The notes beneath the pieces were generated by a model. That model was not told the DNA's origin. It made no database searches and saw only the letters and a list, made by a program, of their open reading frames with translations. A stretch of DNA of 33,330 nucleotides from Marinosulfonomonas sp. (GTDB lineage Bacteria > Pseudomonadota > Alphaproteobacteria > Rhodobacterales > Rhodobacteraceae): the NCBI GenBank assembly GCA_030625325.1, contig DAOURA010000010.1, positions 1 to 33,330 of the forward strand, written 5' to 3'. Made by a program: the position numbers and the translations under genes. Below are positions 16,577-24,342 of this stretch, one piece after another (the first letter of the stretch is position 1; each line of letters opens with the position of its first letter).

Positions 16577-16652
16577 TTTACCTGATTTTGCCACAGGTGA
16601 CGGGGTTCTTTGCAAATGATGGGCTGGTTTCGCCAATTTGGTGGAATTGTAG

Positions 16653-16680
16653 TTGACTCGGGCACCCATCAGACTAAAAG
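16653..16680 (+). promoter_or_regulatory. rpmG promoter
   Basis: TTGACT (16653-16658) and TAAAAG (16675-16680) with a 16-base spacer lie about 60 bases before the rpmG ATG. A ribosome binding site GGAG follows near 16729. Confidence 0.55.
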
Positions 16681-16741
16681 GCAGAACTTACAGATTTCAC
16701 GGGCGAGTACCATTTGGTGCCCCGCTGCAGGAGTTACGACA

Positions 16742-16909
16742 ATGGCCAAGCCAACCACGATCAAAATTCGTCTGAATTCAACCGCAGACACTGGCCACTT
16801 TTACGTGACCAAAAAGAACGCACGTACAATGACCGAAAAAATGGTTGTTAAAAAGTACGACCCGGTTGTGCGCAAGCACGTTGAATATAAGGAAGGTAAG
16901 ATTAAGTAA
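16742..16909 (+). CDS. rpmG: 50S ribosomal protein L33
   Basis: The 55-residue basic protein [20 protein letters not shown], continuing [20 protein letters not shown], is ribosomal protein L33 of the large subunit. It has no Cys residues, so it is the zinc-independent (C-minus) form. It has its own promoter and an excellent intrinsic terminator, so it is likely transcribed alone. Length and start are normal for the family. Confidence 0.98.
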   Translation: MAKPTTIKIRLNSTADTGHFYVTKKNARTMTEKMVVKKYDPVVRKHVEYKEGKIK

Positions 16910-16935
16910 TCTTACCCCGATATTCTGTTTGAAAG

Positions 16936-16960
16936 GCCGCGCTGATCAGCGCGGCTTTTT
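16936..16960 (+). terminator. rpmG intrinsic terminator
   Basis: GCCGCGCTGATCAGCGCGGC is a perfect 20-base palindrome followed by TTTTT, 27 bases after the rpmG stop. It is a classic rho-independent terminator. Confidence 0.9.
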
Positions 16961-17071
16961 CATTTTTGGCGGGTGGTTGCCGGTGCCTGAATATGGTCCC
17001 TTTTGTGCCCCAAGTTCGGCGTGCTGGCGGGGCAGTGTCACGCTGTTTAGATATAACCCCGGAGAAATCAC

Positions 17072-17182
17072 ATGCGCCTTGTCGCTATCGCCCTGATCCT
17101 GTCACTGACCGCCTGTTCGGTCACGCAAAATACTGACCGTCACAGCGGTGTCGGATTTGGGTCCTACAACGTCCCACAGTAA
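17072..17182 (+). CDS. 36-residue lipoprotein
   Basis: The frame has ATG at 17072 with GGAG 7 bases upstream. It encodes MRLVAIALILSLTACSVTQN and then a short tail TDRHSGVGFGSYNVPQ. The lipobox LTAC puts the lipidated residue at Cys15, leaving a mature peptide of only about 22 residues. The tail motif GVGFGSYN resembles GVGFDGYN in the Excalibur lipoprotein at 15463, suggesting a common mature-N-terminal motif of envelope lipoproteins in this lineage. It sits between two terminators, so it is a separate transcription unit. I do not recognise a named family. Confidence 0.72.
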   Translation: MRLVAIALILSLTACSVTQNTDRHSGVGFGSYNVPQ

Positions 17183-17220
17183 ATACTGACTGGCCGGTCC
17201 CAAGATCGGATACCAAATGA

Positions 17221-17248
17221 AAAGGGCCGGCAAATTTGCCGGCCCTTT
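17221..17248. terminator. Bidirectional terminator between the small lipoprotein and the Bax inhibitor-1 gene
   Basis: A perfect 28-base palindrome (arms AAAGGGCCGGCAAA and its complement) lies between the convergent lipoprotein and Bax inhibitor-1 genes. The flanking A and T tracts give a short U-run on either strand, so it can end transcripts from both sides. Confidence 0.85.
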
Positions 17249-17271
17249 CGCATTGTGGTGTTTCGGCTTGT

Positions 17272-17991
17272 CTATTCCCGATTGCCCAGGAAGTGCAGCA
17301 GGAACATGAACAGGTTGATGAAATCAAGATACAGGTTCAACGCCCCCATAATCGCCGACTTACCCAGCCATTCTTCGTCCATTGCGTGGGCGTGCTGCAA
17401 ATAATCAGTTTTGATTTTCTGCGTGTCATAGGCGGTTAGCCCGGCAAAAATCAGAACGCCAATCGCTGAAATTGCAAACATGATTGCAGGCGATTGCAGG
17501 AATATGTTCACGACCATTGCCACCAACAGGCCAATCACGCCCATGATCAGAAATGATCCCCAACCGGAAATATCCTTTTTCGTGGTATAGCCGTACAGGG
17601 ACAGGCCCGCGAACGCGATCGATGTGATCAAAAAGGTCTGCGCCACCGAAAACCCGGTATAGACCGCAAATATCCACGCGATTGACAGGCCCATAGCGGC
17701 CGAAAATGCGTAGAAAAACAATTGTGCGCCAGCGGCGGACATCTTGGCGATCTTGGCCATAAAGACCATGACCATGATAAACGGCAGGAACATCACGATA
17801 TAGCGCGTGTAGCCGGTAAAGATGGTCGACAGCATTGCCTCATTCGTGCCAACGGCCCAGGCAACCCCTGCGGTCAGCAACAGGCCCACAGACATTGTGC
17901 TGTAGACCTTGTTCATGTGGGCGCGAAGGCCTGCGTCTAATTCGGCGGTGCGAACACCTGCGCCCGCATGGGCCGTTTGATAGTCAGCCAT
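17272..17991 (-). CDS. Bax inhibitor-1 / YccA-family membrane protein
   Basis: The 239-residue protein has about seven hydrophobic segments and the family layout. Examples are VYSTMSVGLLLTAGVAWAVG, LPFIMVMVFMAKIAKMSAAG, ALNLYLDFINLFMFLLHFLG at the C-terminus, and GLTAYDTQKIKTDYLQHAHA, which carries the conserved Asp region. Bacterial members (YccA, YetJ) interact with FtsH or conduct calcium; which applies here is unknown. The ATG at 17991 has GGAGG 9 bases upstream; the open frame extends further but without support. It is convergent with the small lipoprotein across a bidirectional terminator. Confidence 0.93.
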   Translation of the reverse strand: MADYQTAHAGAGVRTAELDAGLRAHMNKVYSTMSVGLLLTAGVAWAVGTNEAMLSTIFTGYTRYIVMFLPFIMVMVFMAKIAKMSAAGAQLFFYAFSAAMGLSIAWIFAVYTGFSVAQTFLITSIAFAGLSLYGYTTKKDISGWGSFLIMGVIGLLVAMVVNIFLQSPAIMFAISAIGVLIFAGLTAYDTQKIKTDYLQHAHAMDEEWLGKSAIMGALNLYLDFINLFMFLLHFLGNRE

Positions 17992-18128
17992 TTTGTAACT
18001 GCCTCCTGATATATATCTATTTGTTGCGGCCAAAACGAAAAGGCCGCCCTCGCGCATAATATTGGCGAGAACGGCCCGGTTTTCAAGGATTTCCGCGCAG
18101 ATTTAGTGCGGAATTACCAGTAACTGTA

Positions 18129-18350
18129 TCAGATGCGCCAGTTTGCAGGCGCATCCCATGTTGTGAGTGGTGCTTTGCCCAATGCCTGACGACGTGTCAG
18201 GCCGATATCGTCAAGGGCTGCGGTGTCCAGCCCGCGCAGGGCTGTGCGCTGACGAAAGGCCGCATCTGCGTGCAGAAACAGCGAAATCAGTGAAAACTTA
18301 AATGCGTGGGAAACCGGGGTTGCGAATGCGTTGAATGTTTGAGTTGTCAT
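18129..18350 (-). CDS. DUF1127 small protein
   Basis: The 73-residue product has the DUF1127 core near its middle: LRGLDTAALDDIGLTRRQAL. An N-terminal amphipathic or hydrophobic stretch precedes it (FKFSLISLFLHADAAFRQRT). DUF1127 proteins are small Arg-rich proteins in proteobacteria, some acting with RNA regulation or phosphate and stress responses in other alphaproteobacteria. The start has AGGAT 6 bases upstream. It is divergent from the LysR gene, with 123 bases between starts. The LysR protein probably controls it, by analogy with many LysR pairs. Confidence 0.85.
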   Translation of the reverse strand: MTTQTFNAFATPVSHAFKFSLISLFLHADAAFRQRTALRGLDTAALDDIGLTRRQALGKAPLTTWDAPANWRI

Positions 18351-18401
18351 AATCTCATCCTTTCTGAATGCTGATGTATCGTGCGGGTTTGTTCAAATTT
18401 C

Positions 18402-18428
18402 TTGATGTATATCGCAAAGCGTGATCAA
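18402..18428. promoter_or_regulatory. Candidate LysR binding site between DUF1127 and LysR genes
   Basis: TTGATG (18402-18407) and TGATCAA (18422-18428) form an interrupted dyad in the divergent intergenic region. LysR regulators commonly bind such interrupted dyads near their own gene. The spacing and match are modest. Confidence 0.35.
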
Positions 18429-18473
18429 TTAGTAAAATGAATGTTTCTTACCCCAATCATCAGGATTTGTGAT

Positions 18474-19346
18474 ATGCCGCGAAATTTGGATTTAACCACC
18501 CTTCGATCTTTTGTTGCTGTGTCAGACGCAGGGGGGGTGACGCGCGCCGCCGGTTTGCTGAACCTGACGCAATCGGCGGTTTCAATGCAGTTAAAGCGGT
18601 TGGAAGAATCCCTTGGGCTGCAATTGCTGGACCGTTCATCGCGATCAATTGGCCTGACTGCGTCGGGGGAACAATTACTGGGCTATGCGCGAAAAATGCT
18701 GGCCCTGAATGACGAAGTATATGCCCGCCTGACGCATCAGGCGTTTGAAGGCGAAATTGTTCTGGGGGTGCCGGATGATATTGTCTATCCCGCGATCCCC
18801 AATGTTTTAAAGCGGTTCAACGCCGAATACCCACGGGTAAAGGTGCAATTGGTGTCGTCCTATACCCGGGACCTGAAAAAACAATTTTCCCGTGGGGAAT
18901 GCGATATTATTCTGGCGACCGAGGACAGTTGCGATGCCGGGGGTGAAACATTGACAACCCTGCCGTTGGTCTGGATCGGCGCGCCCGATGGCAGCGCGTG
19001 GAAACAACGCCCCCTGCGGCTGGCGTTTGAACGGCGCTGCATATTTCGCCAGGGGGTTCAGGGGGCACTGAACCGCGCAGGTATTCCATGGGAAATGGCT
19101 GTTGAGTCCGACCAAACCCGCACGATAGAGGCCAGCGTCAGCGCAGATCTGGCGATCCACGCGATGATTGACGGCACCGCGCCGCCCCATGCGGAAACCA
19201 TTCAGCACGGTGGTGCCCTGCCTGAACTGTCATCCGTGAACATAAATCTATACGTGGCTGACCCGTCCAAGGGTGCCATGTGTGACGATCTGGCTGAACT
19301 GGTTCGGCGCGCTTTTCAGGCGCCAAATATTCAGGCGGTCGCGTGA
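18474..19346 (+). CDS. LysR-family transcriptional regulator
   Basis: The N-terminal winged helix-turn-helix is typical: LDLTTLRSFVAVSDAGGVTR, AAGLLNLTQSAVSMQLKRLE and the following LGLQLLDRSS. The C-terminal substrate-binding domain occupies about residues 90-290 (GEIVLGVPDDIVYPAIPNVL ... CDIILATEDSCDAGGETLTT). Length is 290 residues. ATG 18474 is chosen because MPRNLDLTTLR is the usual start; the frame is open back to 18441. It is divergent from DUF1127. The effector is unknown. Confidence 0.93.
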   Translation: MPRNLDLTTLRSFVAVSDAGGVTRAAGLLNLTQSAVSMQLKRLEESLGLQLLDRSSRSIGLTASGEQLLGYARKMLALNDEVYARLTHQAFEGEIVLGVPDDIVYPAIPNVLKRFNAEYPRVKVQLVSSYTRDLKKQFSRGECDIILATEDSCDAGGETLTTLPLVWIGAPDGSAWKQRPLRLAFERRCIFRQGVQGALNRAGIPWEMAVESDQTRTIEASVSADLAIHAMIDGTAPPHAETIQHGGALPELSSVNINLYVADPSKGAMCDDLAELVRRAFQAPNIQAVA

Positions 19347-19637
19347 TCTTGCCAAATACATATTAAATTTGCTATAAGTACAACCAGCAGGAGAGGGGGA
19401 AATTTTGCCCCTTCGCCCGCCCAAGCGATAGTTGGTTCTAAAGAATCACCAGTAAGTAGAGCAATTTATTTTTGACACTTTGTTCTCAAGTACAAATCAC
19501 GCGCGTAAAAATTATGTAAGCAATTGTAATGTAATAATAAACCAAAACTCCATTAAACCTGTCTAAAAAGACAGGTTGAGAAAATAGCGTGAAACCTAGA
19601 CACCGAAACGCACGTTAAAGGAATAAGGAATTATCTC
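19347..19637. other. 291-base noncoding stretch upstream of the XRE gene
   Basis: No gene is supported. The region is AT-rich. It includes TTGACA at 19472-19477 without a well-spaced -10, an imperfect AGGGG/CCCCT dyad at 19394-19412, and the perfect hairpin at 19557-19576. A long 5' leader for the regulator gene is likely. Confidence 0.5.
19557..19576. promoter_or_regulatory. Perfect palindrome upstream of the XRE gene
   Basis: ACCTGTCTAAAAAGACAGGT has two 8-base arms around AAAA and ends 61 bases before the XRE start. No U-run follows on the plus strand. It could be an operator for the regulator itself or an mRNA stem-loop. Confidence 0.6.
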
Positions 19638-20012
19638 ATGAAACATCCTGTGGATGTACATGTCGGCAAAAGAATCAGACACCGCCGCTGGATGGTTGGG
19701 ATGACCCAACAGCAATTGGCTGAAAAAGTCGGCATCAAATTTCAACAGATACAAAAGTACGAAACCGGAATGAACCGCGTAAGCGCATCCCGGTTGTGGG
19801 ACATTTCAGAAACACTGGAAGTGCCTGTCAGCTTTTTCTTTGATGGCATCGAAGAAACACCAGCAGATGGGCGCAGTTCGGGTTCCAGCCTGCCGGTTGA
19901 TATCATGGCCGACAAAGAAGCACTGGAACTGGTTCGTTCTTATTATGCGATTCCCGAAAACCAGCGTCGTCGATTGTTTGACCTGGCGCGCGTCCTGTCG
20001 GACGTCGCCTGA
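19638..20012 (+). CDS. XRE-family regulator, PraR-like
   Basis: The 124-residue protein has a Cro/CI-type helix-turn-helix at residues about 10-65: VGKRIRHRRWMVGMTQQQLA then EKVGIKFQQIQKYETGMNRV and SASRLWDISETLEVPVSFFF. The C-terminal part ends ELVRSYYAIPENQRRRLFDL, as in the PraR-type regulators that are widespread in alphaproteobacteria and govern surface attachment and quorum-related traits in rhizobia. The ATG has AAGGA 9-13 bases upstream. A perfect palindrome upstream suggests autoregulation. PraR equivalence is inferred from similarity, not shown. Confidence 0.88.
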   Translation: MKHPVDVHVGKRIRHRRWMVGMTQQQLAEKVGIKFQQIQKYETGMNRVSASRLWDISETLEVPVSFFFDGIEETPADGRSSGSSLPVDIMADKEALELVRSYYAIPENQRRRLFDLARVLSDVA

Positions 20013-20028
20013 TCAGGCCTTGACCGCC

Positions 20029-20072
20029 GCCCGCGCCACGGCTACCCGAAACGGGTAGAACAGGTGGCGGGC
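20029..20072 (+). other. Nested stem-loop covering the hisN ribosome binding site
   Basis: An inner hairpin CTACCCG-AAA-CGGGTAG (20042-20058) is nested in an outer stem: GCCCG plus CCAC (20029-20039, CG bulge) with GTGGCGGGC (20064-20072). The GGCGGG part that would serve as ribosome binding site for ATG 20077 lies in the outer stem. It may lower or regulate translation, or act as the end of the XRE transcript; no U-run follows. Confidence 0.55.
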
Positions 20073-20076
20073 AGGC

Positions 20077-20889
20077 ATGGCTAATATATCAAAAGATGAA
20101 CAGGAATTCCTGATTTCGGTCGCCAACAGGGCGGCCGATACGGCGCGTGGTATTACCCTGTCGTATTTTCGCGGTCAGGGGCTGGCCACCGAAAACAAGG
20201 CCGCACAGGGCTATGACCCGGTAACAAAGGCCGACCGTGAGGCCGAACTGGCCATTCGTGATGTCCTGCAAGAGCTGCGCCCAAATGACGCCATTCAGGG
20301 CGAAGAACACGGGTTTACACCCGGCACGTCGGGCCTGACGTGGGTTTTGGACCCGATCGATGGCACCCGTGGTTTCATGAGCGGCACACCAACATGGGGC
20401 ACGCTTATTTCCCTGCGCGATGAAACCGGCCCTTTGATGGGGCTGATCGATCAACCCTATATCGGTGAAAGGTTCTTTGGCGGTTTTGGGTTGGCAGAGG
20501 TACGTCACGGGAACGAGCAAAAACAAATTGCCGTGCGCAACACCCAAAACCTGTCTGACGCGGTGCTGTTCACCACCTTTCCCGAAGTTGGCACCAAGGC
20601 CGAAGGTGACGCATTCAAGCAATTGTCGGCCAAGGCCATGCTAACCCGTTACGGCATGGATTGTTACGCCTACGCCTTGCTGGCGTCCGGAAATATTGAT
20701 CTCGTGGCAGAGGCCGGGTTGTTCCCCTATGACATTCAGGCGCCCATTGCCGTGATCCAGGCCGCAGGCGGTATTGTCACCGACTGGCAGGGCGGACCGG
20801 CCCACGAAGGTGGCCGGGTGCTTGCCGCCGCCAATGCCGAATTGCACGGGCAGGCGCTGGAAATTCTGTCAACCGCACCTGCCGACTAG
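20077..20889 (+). CDS. hisN: Inositol-monophosphatase-family phosphatase, likely histidinol-phosphatase HisN
   Basis: The 270-residue product has the metal-dependent IMPase motifs: DPVTKADREAE, GEEHG (Glu76/77) and WVLDPIDGTRGFM (Asp92, Asp95). The C-terminal metal motif is YDIQAPIAVIQAAGGIVTDW, a variant of the usual WDxAA. Members with this pattern in alphaproteobacteria are annotated as histidinol-phosphatases, completing a step of histidine synthesis; inositol or 3'-phosphoadenosine phosphatase activity is the alternative. It starts 64 bases after the XRE gene and is preceded by a strong stem-loop. No other histidine gene is in the window. Confidence 0.82.
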   Translation: MANISKDEQEFLISVANRAADTARGITLSYFRGQGLATENKAAQGYDPVTKADREAELAIRDVLQELRPNDAIQGEEHGFTPGTSGLTWVLDPIDGTRGFMSGTPTWGTLISLRDETGPLMGLIDQPYIGERFFGGFGLAEVRHGNEQKQIAVRNTQNLSDAVLFTTFPEVGTKAEGDAFKQLSAKAMLTRYGMDCYAYALLASGNIDLVAEAGLFPYDIQAPIAVIQAAGGIVTDWQGGPAHEGGRVLAAANAELHGQALEILSTAPAD

Positions 20890-21010
20890 GCTTGCCTGCC
20901 GGGGGGCGCGTGGATTAACCTGTTCGCAGGTGGCCCGAGTCCTTCCCCGTTCTGTCGCACCCTGATTTTCGTACACCGAACCGGGCAACGTAAAAGCGTG
21001 AGGTGACGAA

Positions 21011-22357
21011 ATGCCCAATGAAATTCTGATCAAAAATGCCCATACCGTCCTGACAATGGATGACGCGCGGCGCGAAATTGCCGGTGGTGATATCCTGATC
21101 CGAGACGGGGTGATTGTTGCTGTTGGGCAGGGTTTGCAGGGCGGTGATGGCGGTAAGGTGATCAACGCCAAAAATTGTGTGGTGACGCCGGGCCTGATAA
21201 ACACCCACCACCATTTGTTTCAAACCCTGACCCGCGCGGTGCCCGGCGGGCAGGATGCGCTGCTGTTTGGCTGGTTGCAGACACTGTACCCAATCTGGGC
21301 ACGGTTCGGCCCCGAAGAAATGCGTATTTCCACGCTGGTCGGGTTGGCAGAACTGGCCCTGTCGGGTTGCACGCTTAGTTCGGATCATTTGTACCTGTAC
21401 CCAAATGGTTCACGGCTGGATGATACCATCGATGCGGCCCGCGACATTGGGCTGCGGTTTCATGCGACACGCGGTTCAATGTCGATCGGGCAAAGTGATG
21501 GCGGCTTGCCGCCCGATGGTCTGGTGGAACGCGAAAGCGATATTTTGAACGACTGCATTCGGGTGGTCGATACGTTTCACAACCCCAACCCCGGCGCGAT
21601 GGTGCGCGTTGGTCTGGCCCCCTGTTCACCGTTTTCCGTCAGCCGAGATCTGATGCGCGACACCGCCATTCTGGCCCGCGATAAGGGGGTCATGCTGCAC
21701 ACCCATCTGGCGGAAAATGACGAAGACATTGCCTATTCACTGGAAAAGTTCGGCTGTCGCCCCGGCCAGTACGCGCAGGATCTGGGCTGGACCGGGGACG
21801 ATGTTTGGCACGCCCATTGTGTCAAACTGGATAGTTCGGAAATTGATCTTTTCGCCCGTAGTTCTACAGGCGTTTCCCACTGCCCTTGTTCGAATTGTCG
21901 CCTTGGTTCCGGCATTGCGCCGGTGCGAAAAATGCGCGACCGGGGTGTAAAAGTTGGCCTTGGCGTGGACGGATCGGCGTCAAATGACACCGGCAACCTG
22001 ATGGCCGAGGCACGCCAGGCGATGTTGTTGCAACGTGTTGAAAACGGCGCAGATGCCATGCCCGCCCGCGAAGCCCTGGAAATCGCCACACGGGGTGGCG
22101 CGCAGGTTCTGGGGCGCGATGACTGCGGCCAGATTGCCCCCGGAAAACGGGCCGATATCGCCATTTGGGACGTGTCAGGAATTGACAGCGCCGGCAGTTG
22201 GGACAAGGCCGCAATTCTGCTGGCCGGGCCGATGAAGGTGCGCGATCTGCTGGTCGAAGGCCGCCAGATCGTGCGTGATGGTGTGTTGACCAGCATTGAT
22301 TTGCCACGGGTCGTGGAACAGCAAAATACCCTGGCGCGCCGTTTGGCGGGGGGCTGA
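21011..22357 (+). CDS. 8-oxoguanine deaminase (amidohydrolase superfamily)
   Basis: The 448-residue metal-dependent amidohydrolase has the zinc-binding TPGLINTHHHLF (His66, His68), then HTHLAEND, HAHCVKLD and GVDGSASND with the catalytic Asp. The stretch GGQDALLFGWLQTLYPIWAR is typical of the 8-oxoguanine deaminase and hydroxy-s-triazine group. 8-oxoguanine deaminase converts 8-oxoguanine to urate and so recycles oxidised purine bases. A close paralogue acting on triazines or isoxanthopterin cannot be ruled out from sequence alone. GAGGTGACGAA precedes the ATG. Guanine deaminase lies less than 1 kb away on the other strand, which supports a purine role. Confidence 0.85.
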   Translation: MPNEILIKNAHTVLTMDDARREIAGGDILIRDGVIVAVGQGLQGGDGGKVINAKNCVVTPGLINTHHHLFQTLTRAVPGGQDALLFGWLQTLYPIWARFGPEEMRISTLVGLAELALSGCTLSSDHLYLYPNGSRLDDTIDAARDIGLRFHATRGSMSIGQSDGGLPPDGLVERESDILNDCIRVVDTFHNPNPGAMVRVGLAPCSPFSVSRDLMRDTAILARDKGVMLHTHLAENDEDIAYSLEKFGCRPGQYAQDLGWTGDDVWHAHCVKLDSSEIDLFARSSTGVSHCPCSNCRLGSGIAPVRKMRDRGVKVGLGVDGSASNDTGNLMAEARQAMLLQRVENGADAMPAREALEIATRGGAQVLGRDDCGQIAPGKRADIAIWDVSGIDSAGSWDKAAILLAGPMKVRDLLVEGRQIVRDGVLTSIDLPRVVEQQNTLARRLAGG

Positions 22358-22468
22358 ACCGCGGGAGACCGCCCATAGCAAAAAACCTTAATGCGCGGCC
22401 TGAATTATTCCTTATTTGACTGGCATGACTATGTTCACAAAAACAACCCGACCAATTGGACCCCTGCA

Positions 22469-22987
22469 ATGAAACCAAATGCAATTGTCGCCGTTTTAGC
22501 CGCCAGTTTCCTGAGTGCCTGTATTGGCAACCCGGCGGTGACACTTACCCCAACAGGAACAGTCCCGGTTGTGAATGCCACCGGCCTTGCCAGTGATCCG
22601 TTCGCAGCGTTCAGCATGGATGTGAACCAGTACCGCGCTGCGGCGGTACTGGACCCGGCACCGGCACTGAACCCGCTAACCTATAACAGCCTGTTGCAGG
22701 GCGCAGCACAGACCCACGCCAATGATATGTCCGCCAATGACTTCTTTTCCCACACCGGCTCAGACGGCAAAAGTGTTGCCGATCGTGTGACGGCGCAGGG
22801 GTATAACGGGACGACGGTCATGGAAAATATTGCCATGGGCCAGACATCGGCGTCCGCGGCATTGGATGGCTGGCAAAAATCATACGACCATAACCAGGCA
22901 ATCCTGTCATCTGTCCCAACGGAATTTGCGCTGGCCTGGGCACCGGGAAATTACTGGGTCATGGTTTTGGCCAAACCGGCCCCCTAG
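22469..22987 (+). CDS. CAP (SCP/PR1)-domain lipoprotein
   Basis: The 172-residue product has a lipoprotein signal (MKPNAIVAVLAASFLSAC, lipobox LSAC, Cys18). A bacterial CAP domain follows with conserved patches ALNPLTYNSLLQGAAQTHAN, FFSHTGSDGKSVADRVTAQG, VMENIAMGQ and NYWVMVLAKP. Family members are extracytoplasmic and of mostly unknown function, with some peptidase-like or lipid-binding roles. The frame is open from 22391, but ATG 22469 gives the signal peptide directly. Its TAG stop interlocks with the guanine deaminase stop in a CTAG. There is no strong ribosome binding site. Confidence 0.87.
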   Translation: MKPNAIVAVLAASFLSACIGNPAVTLTPTGTVPVVNATGLASDPFAAFSMDVNQYRAAAVLDPAPALNPLTYNSLLQGAAQTHANDMSANDFFSHTGSDGKSVADRVTAQGYNGTTVMENIAMGQTSASAALDGWQKSYDHNQAILSSVPTEFALAWAPGNYWVMVLAKPAP

Positions 22988-24276
22988 GGGCGCTTTTGCC
23001 CGTTAACCCAGACCGATTTGATCGCACGATCGTCCCCCATCATGATGGTGGGAAACAGGTTTTCCCAAAAGTCATTGGCGCGTTCCGAACGCTGGGCAAT
23101 GGCCGGGGTTGATGCCAGATCCAGCACCACCAGATCGGCCTCGGCCCCGACGGCAAGATTTCCAATTTTATCCCCCATACGCAGGGCGCGCGCGGACCCT
23201 GCCGTTGCCAACCAGTACAATTGCGCTGGGTGCAAAACGGTCCCGCTTAACTGGCCCACTTCATAGGCCGCAGCCATGGTGCGCAGCATCGAAAAGGACG
23301 ACCCACCCCCGGTGTCGGTGGCCAGCCCAATACGGTGCCCCGCCGCCATCAGCCCGGCCATGTCAAACAGACCCGAGCCAATAAAAGTGTTGGACGTGGG
23401 GCAATGAATAAGGGACGCATCCACCTCTTTCAGGCGGTCCCGTTCGCGGGGTTTCAGGTGGATCGAATGGCCAAACAATCCGCCCGCCCCCAGCAGGCCA
23501 AATTTTTCATAGGTGTCCAAATAGTCGCGCGCATCCGGGAAAAGTTCTGCCACCCATTCGATTTCATCGACCTGTTCGGACAGGTGGGTTTGCATAAGAT
23601 AACCGGGTTTTTCCGCCCACAGCGCACCCAGTGCTTCCAGTTGTTCAGGGGTTGATGTGGGCGAAAACCGCGGCGTAACCGCATAGGACAACCGCCCCAC
23701 CCCATGCCATTTTTCGCCCAATGCCTTGCTGTCGTCATAGGCCGATTGCGCCGTGTCACGCAGGCCATCCGGGGCATTGCGATCCATGCAGGTTTTACCG
23801 GCAATAACCCGCAGATCACGCGCCTGTGCCCCGGTAAAAAAGGCATCCACACTTTCGGGGTGAATAGTACAAAAGCTGCAAACGCTTGTGGTTCCGTTGG
23901 AAAGCGTCAAATCAAAATAGGACTCAGCAATCAATCGTGCATATTCCGGATCACTGAACCGGGTTTCTTCGGGAAAGGTATAAGTGTTCAGCCAGTCGAT
24001 CAGCCGTTTACCCCAACTGGCGATAATTCCGGTTTGTGGATAATGGGCGTGGGCATCAATAAACCCGGCCGTGATCAGGCCATCGCCATAGTCAGTAACA
24101 TCCGCGTCCGGGTATTTGGTGCGCAGGTCATCCGCCGCGCCAAGATCAATTATTTTTCCGTCACACAAGGCCACGCCGCCCCGCCGGACCCATGTGGTGG
24201 CCTGATCAACCGGCACCTGAAACGGGTCATCTGAAAATGCCAGAGTCTGGCCCAATAGCAGTTTTGTGCTTTGCAT
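22984..24276 (-). CDS. guaD: Guanine deaminase
   Basis: Guanine deaminase converts guanine to xanthine in purine salvage or catabolism. The 430-residue amidohydrolase has zinc-binding GFIDAHAHYPQT (His76, His78), the family-specific FFxxE-like region SWGKRLIDWLNTYTFPEE, MQTHLSEQVDEIEW, FGHSIHLKPRERDR and the catalytic Asp in LATDTGGGSSFS. The loop CPTSNTFIGSGLF is also diagnostic. The ATG at 24276 has AAGGGG 9 bases upstream. It is convergent with the CAP lipoprotein and divergent from mgtE. Confidence 0.95.
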   Translation of the reverse strand: MQSTKLLLGQTLAFSDDPFQVPVDQATTWVRRGGVALCDGKIIDLGAADDLRTKYPDADVTDYGDGLITAGFIDAHAHYPQTGIIASWGKRLIDWLNTYTFPEETRFSDPEYARLIAESYFDLTLSNGTTSVCSFCTIHPESVDAFFTGAQARDLRVIAGKTCMDRNAPDGLRDTAQSAYDDSKALGEKWHGVGRLSYAVTPRFSPTSTPEQLEALGALWAEKPGYLMQTHLSEQVDEIEWVAELFPDARDYLDTYEKFGLLGAGGLFGHSIHLKPRERDRLKEVDASLIHCPTSNTFIGSGLFDMAGLMAAGHRIGLATDTGGGSSFSMLRTMAAAYEVGQLSGTVLHPAQLYWLATAGSARALRMGDKIGNLAVGAEADLVVLDLASTPAIAQRSERANDFWENLFPTIMMGDDRAIKSVWVNGQKRP

Positions 24277-24342
24277 GATCTTGCCCCTTTGTTGTTTTTG
24301 ATCCTAATGGTCACGAAACGTCTGGTAAATCACCTATTGGCT

